Source of the DNA: JAWOLE01 sp963815655
Lineage (GTDB): Bacteria; Acidobacteriota; Thermoanaerobaculia; UBA5066; Gp7-AA6
Direction: 5' to 3'
Length of the DNA stretch: 64,000 nt
Assembly: GCA_963815655.1 (NCBI GenBank)
Contig: CAWFHK010000001.1
Coordinates: 930,001 to 994,000 of the forward strand
The position numbers and the translations under genes are program-made. The notes under the pieces are model-generated. The model worked only from the letters and a program-made list of their open reading frames with translations, did no database searches and was not told where the DNA came from. Below are positions 33,120-41,844 of this stretch, one piece after another. Numbering within the stretch: position 1 is the stretch's first letter; each line of letters opens with the position of its first letter.

Positions 33120-36100
33120 GTGCCCGGCGACTTCGTCCATCTTCACCTCCACAGCCAGTACTCCCTTCTCGACGGCGCGAACCGTTTGCCGGAGCTGTGC
33201 AAGCGGATCGCGGAGCTCGGGATGCCGGCGGTCGCCGTCACCGACCACGGCAACATGTTCGGAGCGTTCGCCTTCTACCAGGAGGCCTGGAAGAACGGCG
33301 TCCGGCCGATTCTCGGCGTCGAGGCCTACATCGCGCCCGCCGATCGGACGGATCGGGAGGCCATGGCCGCGAGCGAATCGGGGGAAGGGTACGCCTATCA
33401 CCTGACGATCCTCGCGGCGACGCAGACCGGCTACCACAACCTCGTGAAGCTCGTGTCGGAGGCGTACCTGACCGGCTTCTATCACCGCCCGCGCATGGAC
33501 AAGGCCCTCCTGCGAAAGCACGCCGAGGGCCTGATCGGGCTCTCCGGCTGCCTGAAGGGGGAGGTCGCCGGCGCGCTCGTGCGGGGCAACTTCGACGCGG
33601 CGAAGAGGGCCTTCCTCGAATACGAGGAGATCTTCGGCAAGGGGAACTTCTTTATCGAGGTCATGGACCACGGCCTGCCGCAGCAGACCGCGATCATCCC
33701 GGACCTCCTGAAGCTCTCCAAGGAGACGAAGGCGGCCGCGGTGGCGACCAACGACAGCCACTACCTGAACAGGGACGACGCGTCCGCGCACGAGGTGCTC
33801 CTCTGCATCGGCATGGGCAAGACGCTCGAGGACGAGCGGAGGATGCGGTTCTACAACGACGAGTTCTACGTCAAGACCCCGGACGAGATGAAGGAGCGAT
33901 TCCTGCCGTGGAGCAAGGAGCTCGTGGGCAACTCGGTCGCGATCGCCGCGCGTTGCGCCGTCACGTTCGAGAAGGACCAGCACCACCTGCCGAGGTTCAC
34001 CCCCCCCGAAGGCAAGTCGCCGGCCGAGCATTTCCGCGAGCTCGCCGGGGAGGGGCTGGAGAGGCGACTCGCCCTGGGCGAAGGAGACCCGGCGATCCCG
34101 GCCGAGAAGTACCGGGACCGCCTCGCCTACGAAATCGCCGTCGTCGAGAAGATGAAGTTTCCCTCCTACTTCCTGATCGTCTCCGACTTCATCCGGTTCG
34201 CCCGGGAGAACGGCATCTCCGTCGGTCCGGGGCGGGGGAGCGCCGCGGGCTCGATCGTCTCCTGGTCGCTGCGGATCACGGAGATCGATCCCCTCAAGTA
34301 CGACCTCCTCTTCGAGCGGTTCCTGAACCTTGAGCGGATCTCGATGCCGGACATCGACATCGACTTCTGCCAGGCCCGGCGCGGGGAGGTCATCGAGTAT
34401 GTGACCCGCAAATACGGCCGGGAAAACGTGGCGCAGATCGTGACCTTCTCGCAGTTGAAGCCGAAGCTCGCGGTCCGGGACGTGGCCCGGGTGCTCTCGC
34501 TCCCGATCGCGCTGGGGGACCGGATCGCGAAGCTCATCCCGGACGGCCCCGACGTCACCTTCAAGAAGGCGATGGAGGAGTCTTCCGCCCTGGCCGAGCT
34601 CGTCGAATCCGACGAGTCGGTAAGGAAGATCGTGAAGATCGCCGGGCGTCTGGAAGGCCTGTCGCGCCACGCCGGGATGCACGCGGCGGGCGTCGTCATC
34701 GCGCCGCGGCCCATCATCGAGTACCTCCCCCTCTACCGCACGAACAAGGACGAGATCACGACGCAGTTCGACATGCACGCCGTCGAGGGGATGGGGCTTC
34801 TGAAGATCGACTTCCTGGGTCTCATCACGCTCGACATCATCGACGATACCCTCGCCGCGATCCGCGAGAGGACGGGAGGGGCCCCGGACCTCGACCACCT
34901 CCCGCTCGACGACGAGAAGACCTACGAGCTCTTCCGGGACGGCCGGACCGCCTGCGTCTTCCAGTTCGATTCGTCCGGGATGCGGGACCTGCTGCGCCGC
35001 GCCAAGCCGCGCGTCTTCGCGGATCTGGCCGCCCTGAACGCCCTCTACCGGCCCGGGGCGCTCGACGCCGGGACCGTCGAGGAGTACGTGCGGCGCAGGA
35101 GCGGCACGAGCAGGGTCACGTACCCCCTGCCGGAGATCGAGGACGTCCTGAAGGAGACGCTCGGCATCCTCGTCTACCAGGAGCAGGTCATGCAGATCGC
35201 CCGGCGGATCGCGGGCTACTCGCTGGCGGAGGCCGACAAGCTGCGCCAGGTGATCGGCAAGAAGAAACGGGAAGCAATGGCCACGGAGGGCAAGATGTTC
35301 GCCGACCGGGCCAGGGAGCACGGCACGCCGGACAGCAAGGTCGAGGAGCTCTGGGGCCTGATCGAGCCGTTCGCCCGTTACGGGTTCCCGAAGGCGCACG
35401 CGGTCGCCTATGCCCTCGTGGCCTACAAGACCGCGTATCTGAAGGCCCACTATCCGGTGGATTTCCTGGCGGCCACCCTCTCGGCGGAGATCGGTTCGAC
35501 CGACGGCATTGTGAAAGTCATCGGAGACTGCGTGGAGTCGGGGATCCCGGTTCTCCCCCCGGACATCAACGAGTCGAAGCAGAAGTTCGCGGGCGTGGGG
35601 CCGGCGATCCGCTTCGGGCTGGCGGCCATCAAGGGCGTCGGGGAGGCGGCGGCGGCGGCGATCCTGGACGAGCGGCGCCAGACGCCGTTTCGATCCTTCA
35701 CGGACTTTGCCCTGCGCCTCGACTCGCACCTCGTCAACAAGCGCACGCTCGACGCGTTGATCTGCGCCGGGGCGTTCGACTCCCTCGGGAAGAACCGGGC
35801 GACTCTGTCGGCGGCCGCGGAGCGGGTCGTCGCCCGCGCGGCGCGGATGCGCGAGGAAGCCCTGACGGGACAGACGAATCTCTTCGGCGGAGGCTCGGCG
35901 GAGCCGGAGTCGGGGGCCGAGGAGTTCCCCGACCAGCCGGAGTGGTCGGTCGAAGAGAGGCTGAAAGGGGAGAAGGACGTCCTCGGCTTCTACGTCACGG
36001 GGCATCCGCTGACGCGGTACTCCGAGGCGATCGAGCGGTTCGCCGACGCGAGGGTCTCGGAGCTTCCGTCGCACGCCGACCAGACGGTCCGGGTCGGCGG

Positions 36101-36596
36101 AGTCCTCGTCGGCCTGAAGAAACAGAAGATCAAGAAGGGGATCAACGAAGGCAAGACCATGCTCAAGGCCGTCCTGGAGGACATGACCGGGAGCGTGCCG
36201 GTGGCGATCTTCGCGAGCCTCTACGAGAAGGTCGCGTCCTGGGTCACGACGGACCTGCCGGTCCTCGTCACGGGCACGGTCCGGGAGTCCGGGCCGGCGT
36301 GCGAGCTGACCGTGCAGGGGATCGCTCCGCTCGAGGGGATCTCCGAGCGGCTGGCCAGCGGCCTCCAGATCCGCGTGAACCTGGCGTTCGCCGACGAGCG
36401 GATCCTCGCGCGGCTGAAGGACCGCCTGAAGTCCCATCCCGGCACGACGCCCGTTTCGATCCGCCTCTTCCGGCCGGGCGAGTTCGAGGCGACCCTGAAG
36501 GCGGCGGACTCGATGAGGATCGCGCCCTCCCCGATCCTGACCAGCGAGATCCGCGCGCTCGCGGGCGAGGACTCGGTGGAATACGTGTTTGAGTAG
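33120..36596 (+). CDS. dnaE: DNA polymerase III alpha subunit
   Basis: 1158 residues, normal for DnaE1. The N-terminal PHP domain starts VHLHLHSQYSLLDGANR. The polymerase core has GPGRGSAAGSIVSW near residue 373 and the catalytic aspartates in PDIDIDF near 418, a third acidic site lying further on. Helix-hairpin-helix (VGEAAAAAILDERRQTPF) and OB-fold regions follow near 840 and 1000. GTG start; dnaE terminates a few bases inside the start of the next gene. Confidence 0.97.
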   Translation: MPGDFVHLHLHSQYSLLDGANRLPELCKRIAELGMPAVAVTDHGNMFGAFAFYQEAWKNGVRPILGVEAYIAPADRTDREAMAASESGEGYAYHLTILAATQTGYHNLVKLVSEAYLTGFYHRPRMDKALLRKHAEGLIGLSGCLKGEVAGALVRGNFDAAKRAFLEYEEIFGKGNFFIEVMDHGLPQQTAIIPDLLKLSKETKAAAVATNDSHYLNRDDASAHEVLLCIGMGKTLEDERRMRFYNDEFYVKTPDEMKERFLPWSKELVGNSVAIAARCAVTFEKDQHHLPRFTPPEGKSPAEHFRELAGEGLERRLALGEGDPAIPAEKYRDRLAYEIAVVEKMKFPSYFLIVSDFIRFARENGISVGPGRGSAAGSIVSWSLRITEIDPLKYDLLFERFLNLERISMPDIDIDFCQARRGEVIEYVTRKYGRENVAQIVTFSQLKPKLAVRDVARVLSLPIALGDRIAKLIPDGPDVTFKKAMEESSALAELVESDESVRKIVKIAGRLEGLSRHAGMHAAGVVIAPRPIIEYLPLYRTNKDEITTQFDMHAVEGMGLLKIDFLGLITLDIIDDTLAAIRERTGGAPDLDHLPLDDEKTYELFRDGRTACVFQFDSSGMRDLLRRAKPRVFADLAALNALYRPGALDAGTVEEYVRRRSGTSRVTYPLPEIEDVLKETLGILVYQEQVMQIARRIAGYSLAEADKLRQVIGKKKREAMATEGKMFADRAREHGTPDSKVEELWGLIEPFARYGFPKAHAVAYALVAYKTAYLKAHYPVDFLAATLSAEIGSTDGIVKVIGDCVESGIPVLPPDINESKQKFAGVGPAIRFGLAAIKGVGEAAAAAILDERRQTPFRSFTDFALRLDSHLVNKRTLDALICAGAFDSLGKNRATLSAAAERVVARAARMREEALTGQTNLFGGGSAEPESGAEEFPDQPEWSVEERLKGEKDVLGFYVTGHPLTRYSEAIERFADARVSELPSHADQTVRVGGVLVGLKKQKIKKGINEGKTMLKAVLEDMTGSVPVAIFASLYEKVASWVTTDLPVLVTGTVRESGPACELTVQGIAPLEGISERLASGLQIRVNLAFADERILARLKDRLKSHPGTTPVSIRLFRPGEFEATLKAADSMRIAPSPILTSEIRALAGEDSVEYVFE

Positions 36597-37872
36597 AAAG
36601 AAGCCGAGGGTCGAGAATCCAGGGTCCAGCGTCTTCCTGCCGGGACTGCGGTCCCTTCCGGCTCCCTTGCGGGACAGGCTCGCCGCGGCTCGGCGGCTCG
36701 CGGTGAAGAAACGGCTGCCGCTCTACCTTGTGGGGGGCGCCGTGCGGGATCTTCTCCTCGGCAGATCCGTGACGGACCTGGACCTGGCGGTGGAGGGAGA
36801 CGGCCTCGCCTTCGGCCGAGGCCTCGCCCGGGAGCTCGGAGCGCGGGCGCGCCCGCACGAGCGCTTCGGCACCGTAGCGCTCGAATTCCCGGACGGATCG
36901 CGGCTCGACGTCGCCTCCGCGCGCTCCGAGACCTACGAAGGCCGGGGCGCGCTGCCGCGCGTCGCGGCGGCTTCGCTCGAGCGGGACCTGGCCCGGAGGG
37001 ATTTCACGATCAACGCGATGGCGCTCCGGATCGCGCCGCGGCGCCGCCCGGCCCTGGTCGATCCCTTCGGCGGGGCGCGGGATCTCGAGCGACGGACGAT
37101 ACGGATGCTGCACGAAGCCTCGCCGCTGGACGACCCGACGAGGGCATTCCGCGCCGTCCGGTATGCCAACCGCCTCGGGTTCCGGATCGACTCGAACACG
37201 CGGCGCTGGATCGAACGGGCCGCGCGGCTGGGCGCCGTCGAGTCGGTATCGGGAGACCGGATCCGCCGCGAGTTGCGTCTTCTCCTCTCCGAACCCGGGC
37301 GCGCCGGGGCCGTGCGTCTCATGGGAAGACTCGGGATCGGGCGGTGGGTGGATCCGGCCCTGCGCCACGATGCGCCGACTCTGGCGAGCCTGCGGCGCGC
37401 CGAAGGCGTCGCGCGGCGTCATCCGGGACGGACGAGCTGGTTCCTCTTCCTCCTCGTCTGGTCCGCCGATCTCGATGCTGCCTCCCGGGAGCGGCTGTCG
37501 CGCCGGCTCTCCCTGGCGGGAGAAGAGAGCGAGAGGCTGCGCTCGTTCCCCTCGCTCCTGAGCGACCTGCGGAAGCGTTCTTCCCGCGCCACGCCGTCGG
37601 CTCTGCTCGCCCGAGGACCTTCTCCGGACGAGATCGCCGCCGCGGCGGCGCGCCTGGGCGGTCCGGCCGGCCGGCGCATCGAGCGGGCCCTTCCGGTCTT
37701 CTCGACGCGCCTGGAGATCGGCGGCCGGGACCTCATCGCCGCCGGGGTCGCCGCCGGACCGCGCATCGGCCGCGCGTTGAAAGTCACGCTGGCCGCCCGC
37801 CGGGACGGCAAGATCTCGCGCCGCGAAGAGCTGGCGTTCGCGGTCGGAGAAGCGCGCCGGACGGTGCCGTGA
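36589..37872 (+). CDS. cca: CCA tRNA nucleotidyltransferase / poly(A) polymerase family
   Basis: 427 residues, class II nucleotidyltransferase. LYLVGGAVRDLLLG near residue 46 and VTDLDLAV near 60 give the GG-x-VRD motif and the catalytic DxD; RRDFTINAMAL near 140 and DDPTRAFRAVRYANRLGF near 180 are the next family motifs. It could be a full CCA-adding enzyme, an A-adding enzyme or a poly(A) polymerase; sequence alone does not decide. TTG 36589 overlaps the dnaE stop by 8 bp. Residues 5-15 are encoded by the period-7 array R11, so the real start may lie downstream. Confidence 0.85.
   Translation: MSRKKPRVENPGSSVFLPGLRSLPAPLRDRLAAARRLAVKKRLPLYLVGGAVRDLLLGRSVTDLDLAVEGDGLAFGRGLARELGARARPHERFGTVALEFPDGSRLDVASARSETYEGRGALPRVAAASLERDLARRDFTINAMALRIAPRRRPALVDPFGGARDLERRTIRMLHEASPLDDPTRAFRAVRYANRLGFRIDSNTRRWIERAARLGAVESVSGDRIRRELRLLLSEPGRAGAVRLMGRLGIGRWVDPALRHDAPTLASLRRAEGVARRHPGRTSWFLFLLVWSADLDAASRERLSRRLSLAGEESERLRSFPSLLSDLRKRSSRATPSALLARGPSPDEIAAAAARLGGPAGRRIERALPVFSTRLEIGGRDLIAAGVAAGPRIGRALKVTLAARRDGKISRREELAFAVGEARRTVP
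36606..36633. repeat. Period-7 tandem array R11 (GAGGGTC/CAGGGTC family) inside a 5' coding end
   Basis: Four degenerate heptads (GAGGGTC, GAGAATC, then CAGGGTC and CAGCGTC) immediately after the dnaE stop, within the predicted N-terminus of the nucleotidyltransferase. Single arm only. Confidence 0.6.
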
Positions 37873-38498
37873 CGGGGGTCCCGATCCTGGCACTCGCCCT
37901 GCTCTGGCCCGCGCCGCAGGCGCCGAAGGGTCCTCCTCCCACGTTCTGCGTGGAGTGGATCCGCCAGTCCCGGGAAGGGTACGAGCGGTTCACGGTCTTC
38001 AAGGACCGGACACTCGTCTGGAAGACGGTTCGGGGCAGGGACGAGCAGGTGCGCCGCAAGCAGCTCGAGCCGGAGGAGCTGGCCTTCTACTGCGCCTATT
38101 TCGCCCGCCCCGAGGTCTGGGAGCTTTCCGAGGACCTGCGCACCGGCCTGACGGGCGAGTTCGCGGCTCAGTCGAGCGTGACGATCACGAGAGACGATGG
38201 ATCCCGAAAGCGGGTCCGCTTCGACGATCTCGCGGCGCTGCCGGCCGACGCCGCGTCGCTGCTGGCCGCCCTCGAGGGGTTGAAGCGCGCCTTCAACAGC
38301 CCCCTCGCCCCGGCATCGCGATTCACGCCGGAGACGCTCCCGCCCGGAACGTATCTGAAGAGGTTCGACGGCGTGGTGTTCCGGGTCCTCCAGGTCGTCA
38401 AGGAGAAGGGGGTTGTCGAGCTCGAAGGGGCGCGCGAGCCCTACAGCGAGTTCAAGAAGATCGAGGATCTGCGGTTCCAATTCTCGCCGCCCGAATGA
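37869..38498 (+). CDS. Hypothetical exported protein
   Basis: 209 residues. GTG start overlapping the previous stop. A short hydrophobic N-terminus (GVPILALALLWPAPQAP) may be a signal peptide. The rest is soluble and mixed alpha/beta, with FTVFKDRTLVWKTVRG near residue 42 and DLRFQFSPPE at the end. No family recognised. It closes a coupled run of dnaE, nucleotidyltransferase and this gene. Confidence 0.65.
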   Translation: MTGVPILALALLWPAPQAPKGPPPTFCVEWIRQSREGYERFTVFKDRTLVWKTVRGRDEQVRRKQLEPEELAFYCAYFARPEVWELSEDLRTGLTGEFAAQSSVTITRDDGSRKRVRFDDLAALPADAASLLAALEGLKRAFNSPLAPASRFTPETLPPGTYLKRFDGVVFRVLQVVKEKGVVELEGAREPYSEFKKIEDLRFQFSPPE

Positions 38499-38503
38499 AA
38501 CAC

Positions 38504-38585
38504 GGGTTTCAAGTTTCAGGTTTCAAGTTTCAAGTTTCAAAGGGGCGATGGAGTCTTCCTGGAACCTGAAACTTGAAACCTGCAG
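38504..38585. repeat. Period-7 inverted repeat array R12 (TTTCAAG/TTTCAGG family)
   Basis: The left arm, 38504-38543, has five TTTCARG units; the right arm, 38558-38585, has about four complementary units; the loop is about 14 nt (GGCGATGGAGTC region). It separates two co-directional plus-strand genes. Confidence 0.92.
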
Positions 38586-38598
38586 TCTTGCAAGTCCG

Positions 38599-39195
38599 AT
38601 GAAGCGACACCGTGGGCCGACCGTCCGCATCTTCGCGGGGGTGTGGAAGCGGCGGCATCTCGAGGTGCCGGAGGGGGCCCGGCCCACTTCCGGAAGGGCC
38701 CGCGAGGCGCTCTTCAGCATCCTGCAGAAGAGAATCCCGGGCGCGCGCGTCCTCGATCTCCACGCGGGCAGCGGCGCCGTGGGGATGGAAGCGGTCTCGC
38801 GGGGCGCGGCGCGCGCGCTGCTCGTCGACCGAGACGCCGCCGTCCTGCGCAGGAACGTCGCGAAGCTGCCTCCGGTGGAAGGGGAGATCGAGATCCTGGA
38901 GGAAGACGCGGACGGGGCCCTGGACCGGCTCGCCAGTCGGGGGGTGCGGTTCGACCTCGTGTTCTCCGATCCGCCGTACGCCCGGCAGAGCCCGGCCGCG
39001 GATCCGCGAGTGAAGGTCGCGAGGGTGCTGGCGCCGGATGGGATCTTCGTTCTTCAGAGCGATCGCTTCGAGGACGGACCTTCCGATCCGCGGGGCCTGC
39101 ACCTGCTCGAACGCCGGGAATACGGCCGCAACGTCTTCTTCTTCTTCGCCCGGGACCCCGGGATCCGCGTCTCCGGCCGGGACCCCGCGCTTTGA
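38599..39195 (+). CDS. rsmD: 16S rRNA (guanine966-N2)-methyltransferase
   Basis: 198 residues. RIFAGVWKRRHLEVPEG at the start and RPTSGRAREALFSIL near residue 37 are the RsmD signature; VLDLHAGSGAVGMEAVSRGA is the SAM-binding motif and FSDPPYAR near 120 the catalytic NPPY-type motif. It methylates G966 of 16S rRNA in the small subunit. I chose ATG 38599 because upstream in-frame sequence is repeat R12. No coaD is next to it, although that is a common neighbour. Confidence 0.92.
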   Translation: MKRHRGPTVRIFAGVWKRRHLEVPEGARPTSGRAREALFSILQKRIPGARVLDLHAGSGAVGMEAVSRGAARALLVDRDAAVLRRNVAKLPPVEGEIEILEEDADGALDRLASRGVRFDLVFSDPPYARQSPAADPRVKVARVLAPDGIFVLQSDRFEDGPSDPRGLHLLERREYGRNVFFFFARDPGIRVSGRDPAL

Positions 39196-39267
39196 CCGGC
39201 CGGGCCGCGGGATGTTAGGCTGCAACGCCTTGAACCGCCCGCCCGCGAGGCCCAAAGGAGTCGCCTG

Positions 39268-40443
39268 ATGCTTCAAAACGGTCGCCACTCTTTCACGTCC
39301 GAGTCCGTGACCGAGGGTCACCCGGACAAGATCGCGGATCAGATCTCCGACGCGATCCTGGACGCCGTCCTGCGCGACGACCCGATGGGGCGCGTGGCGT
39401 GCGAGACGCTCGTCACGACGGGTCTCGCCTTCATCGCCGGGGAGATCTCGACGAAGACGTATGTGGACTTCCCGTCGGTCGTCCGCCACACGATCAAGGA
39501 GATCGGGTACACGCGGGCCAAGTTCGGCTTCGACTACGAGACGTGCGCGGTCATCTCCTCGATCGATCCGCAGTCTTCCGATATCGCCCAGGGCGTGGAC
39601 ACCGGGGGAGCGGGGGATCAGGGCATGATGTTCGGGTTCGCGGTGCGGGAGACCGAGGAGCTGATGCCGCTGCCGCTGACGCTGGCCCACCGGCTCGTCA
39701 TGCGGCTCTCGCAGGCGAGGCGGAAGGGGCAGATGGATTTCCTCCGGCCGGACGGGAAGTCCCAGGTCACCGTCGAGTACGAGGGGACTCGGCCGATCGC
39801 GGTCGAGGCCGTCGTCGTCTCGACGCAGCACGCCGAGGCGATCAAGCATTCGGCTCTGCGGGAAGCCATCATCGAGGAGATCATCAAGCCGGCGATCCCC
39901 GACGGGCTCCTCACCAAGAACACGAAGTTCCACGTCAACCCGACCGGCCGGTTCGTCATCGGCGGGCCGCAGGGGGACACCGGCGTCACGGGGCGCAAGA
40001 TCATCGTGGACACCTACGGCGGGAGCGCTCCCCACGGGGGGGGCGCCTTCTCCGGCAAGGACCCGACGAAGGTGGACCGCTCGGCCGCCTACATGGCGCG
40101 GTACGTCGCGAAGAACATCGTCGCGGCCGGGCTGGCCGACAGGGCCCTGATCCAGCTCGCCTACGCGATCGGCGTGGCGGACCCGGTCTCGGTCCACGTC
40201 GAGACCTACCGCACCGGAAAACTGCCGGAGGAGAAGCTGGTCGCGCTCATCCGCGAGCATTTCCCCCTGACTCCCCGCGGGATCATTGAGAAACTGGACC
40301 TGCGCCGCCCGATCTACAAGACGACCGCCGCGTTCGGACACTTCGGGCGCGACCTGCCGGAGTTCACCTGGGAGAGGACCGACGCGGCCGCGGCCCTTTC
40401 GCGCGCCACGGGGGTCGAGCCGGCCCTCGCGGCGGGTCGGTAG
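39268..40443 (+). CDS. metK: S-adenosylmethionine synthase
   Basis: 391 residues. FTSESVTEGHPDKIADQISD at the N-terminus, GAGDQGMMFGFA near residue 113 and GGGAFSGKDPTKVDRSAAY near 255 are the three hallmark motifs covering Mg2+, ATP and phosphate binding. A strong RBS, AAAGGAG at 39255-39261, precedes the ATG. The ahcY gene starts 10 bp downstream, so SAM synthesis and SAH recycling are co-expressed. I see no SAM riboswitch structure in the 72-bp upstream spacer. Confidence 0.97.
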   Translation: MLQNGRHSFTSESVTEGHPDKIADQISDAILDAVLRDDPMGRVACETLVTTGLAFIAGEISTKTYVDFPSVVRHTIKEIGYTRAKFGFDYETCAVISSIDPQSSDIAQGVDTGGAGDQGMMFGFAVRETEELMPLPLTLAHRLVMRLSQARRKGQMDFLRPDGKSQVTVEYEGTRPIAVEAVVVSTQHAEAIKHSALREAIIEEIIKPAIPDGLLTKNTKFHVNPTGRFVIGGPQGDTGVTGRKIIVDTYGGSAPHGGGAFSGKDPTKVDRSAAYMARYVAKNIVAAGLADRALIQLAYAIGVADPVSVHVETYRTGKLPEEKLVALIREHFPLTPRGIIEKLDLRRPIYKTTAAFGHFGRDLPEFTWERTDAAAALSRATGVEPALAAGR

Positions 40444-40453
40444 GAGGCGGACG

Positions 40454-41800
40454 ATGGGGAACTCCGTCGCGACGGCCCCGCGCTTCGACGTCAAGGACCC
40501 GTCGCTCGCCGGGCGCGGGCGGCTGCGGATCGAGTGGGCCGAAAAGAGCATGCCGGTCCTGGGGCAGATCCGCGAGCGCTTCGCGAAGGAGAAGCCGCTC
40601 TCGGGCGTGCGGCTGTCGGCCTGCCTCCACGTCACGAGCGAGACCGCGAGCCTCGCCCGCACGCTCGTCGCCGGAGGGGCGGATCTCGTCCTCTGCGCGT
40701 CCAACCCCCTCTCCACCCAGGACGACGTGGCGGCCGCCCTCGTCGCCGACGGCATCGCCGTCTTCGCGATCAAGGGGGAGGACCACGCGACGTACTACGA
40801 GCACATCCGCGCGGCGCTCGCCCACCGCCCCAACGTGACGATGGACGACGGGGCGGACCTGGTGTCCTCGCTCCTCTTTCTCGCCCTCGGCAAGGACGCG
40901 GACGTGGACCCCGTGATCCGGGAGTGGGCGCAGGGGCTCTCGCCCGACGAGAGGCGGGATCTCCTCGCCGGCGTCGTCGGCGGCACCGAGGAAACGACGA
41001 CCGGGGTCATCCGCCTGCGCGCCATGGAGAAAGCGGGGGTCCTGAAGTTCCCGGTGGTGGCGGTCAACGAGGCGCGGACCAAGCACCTCTTCGACAACCG
41101 TTACGGGACTGGGCAGTCCACCCTGGACGGGATCGTGCGCGCGACCAACCTGCTCGTGGCCGGCCTGAACGTCGTCGTGGCGGGCTACGGCTGGTGCGGC
41201 CGGGGCGTCGCGATGCGTGCCCGCGGCCTGGGCGCCCAGGTCATCGTCACCGAGATCGATCCGACCAAGGCGATCGAGGCGGTGCTCGACGGCTACCGCG
41301 TGATGCCGATGGCGGAAGCGGCCACGGTCGGCGACATCTTTGTCACCGTCACGGGCAACAAGGGGGTCCTGCGCGAGGAGCACTTCCGGAAGATGAAGGA
41401 CGGCGCGGTCGTCTGCAACTCCGGGCACTTCAACGTCGAGATCGACATCCCGGCGCTCGAGGCGCAGTCGTCAGCGAAGCGTCCGATCAGGGAGTTCGTC
41501 GAGGAGTTTGCCCTGGGCGACGGCCGCCGGATCTACCTGCTCGCCGACGGGCGCTTGATCAACCTCTCGGCGGCCGAGGGGCATCCCGCCTCGGTCATGG
41601 ACATGTCCTTCGCGAACCAGGCCCTCGCGGCCGAGTTCATGGTCGCCAACCACGAGACGCTGGAGCCCCGGGTCCACGCGGTCCCCGACGCGATCGACCG
41701 GGAGATCGCCCGCCTGAAGCTCGCCGCCATGGACGTCGCGATCGACGCCCCGACCCGCGAGCAGCTGCGTTACATGACCTCCTGGGAAGAAGGGACTTAG
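40454..41800 (+). CDS. ahcY: Adenosylhomocysteinase
   Basis: 448 residues. It hydrolyses S-adenosylhomocysteine to adenosine and homocysteine. LSACLHVTSETASLARTL near residue 55, EETTTGVIRL near 177, NEARTKHLFDNRYGTGQST near 210 and the NAD motif VVVAGYGWCGRGVAMRARGL near 240 are all intact. TAGGAGG stands 10 nt before the ATG and overlaps the metK stop. The C-terminus (YMTSWEEGT) lacks the longer Tyr-containing tail of the plant/eukaryotic type. Confidence 0.97.
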   Translation: MGNSVATAPRFDVKDPSLAGRGRLRIEWAEKSMPVLGQIRERFAKEKPLSGVRLSACLHVTSETASLARTLVAGGADLVLCASNPLSTQDDVAAALVADGIAVFAIKGEDHATYYEHIRAALAHRPNVTMDDGADLVSSLLFLALGKDADVDPVIREWAQGLSPDERRDLLAGVVGGTEETTTGVIRLRAMEKAGVLKFPVVAVNEARTKHLFDNRYGTGQSTLDGIVRATNLLVAGLNVVVAGYGWCGRGVAMRARGLGAQVIVTEIDPTKAIEAVLDGYRVMPMAEAATVGDIFVTVTGNKGVLREEHFRKMKDGAVVCNSGHFNVEIDIPALEAQSSAKRPIREFVEEFALGDGRRIYLLADGRLINLSAAEGHPASVMDMSFANQALAAEFMVANHETLEPRVHAVPDAIDREIARLKLAAMDVAIDAPTREQLRYMTSWEEGT

Positions 41801-41844
41801 GCGGCAGACGCGGAGCCGCCAGGAGGCCGGCCACCGGGGAGCTC

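Noticed and set aside
31656..36437. Very long minus-strand frame antisense to dnaE
   Set aside because: Its composition is low-complexity Arg/Glu/Leu-rich, it has no domains, and it covers both dnaE and the permease in the wrong frame, as expected from third-position GC bias.
39196..39267. SAM riboswitch before metK
   Set aside because: The spacer is only 72 bp and shows an RBS but none of the expected helices.
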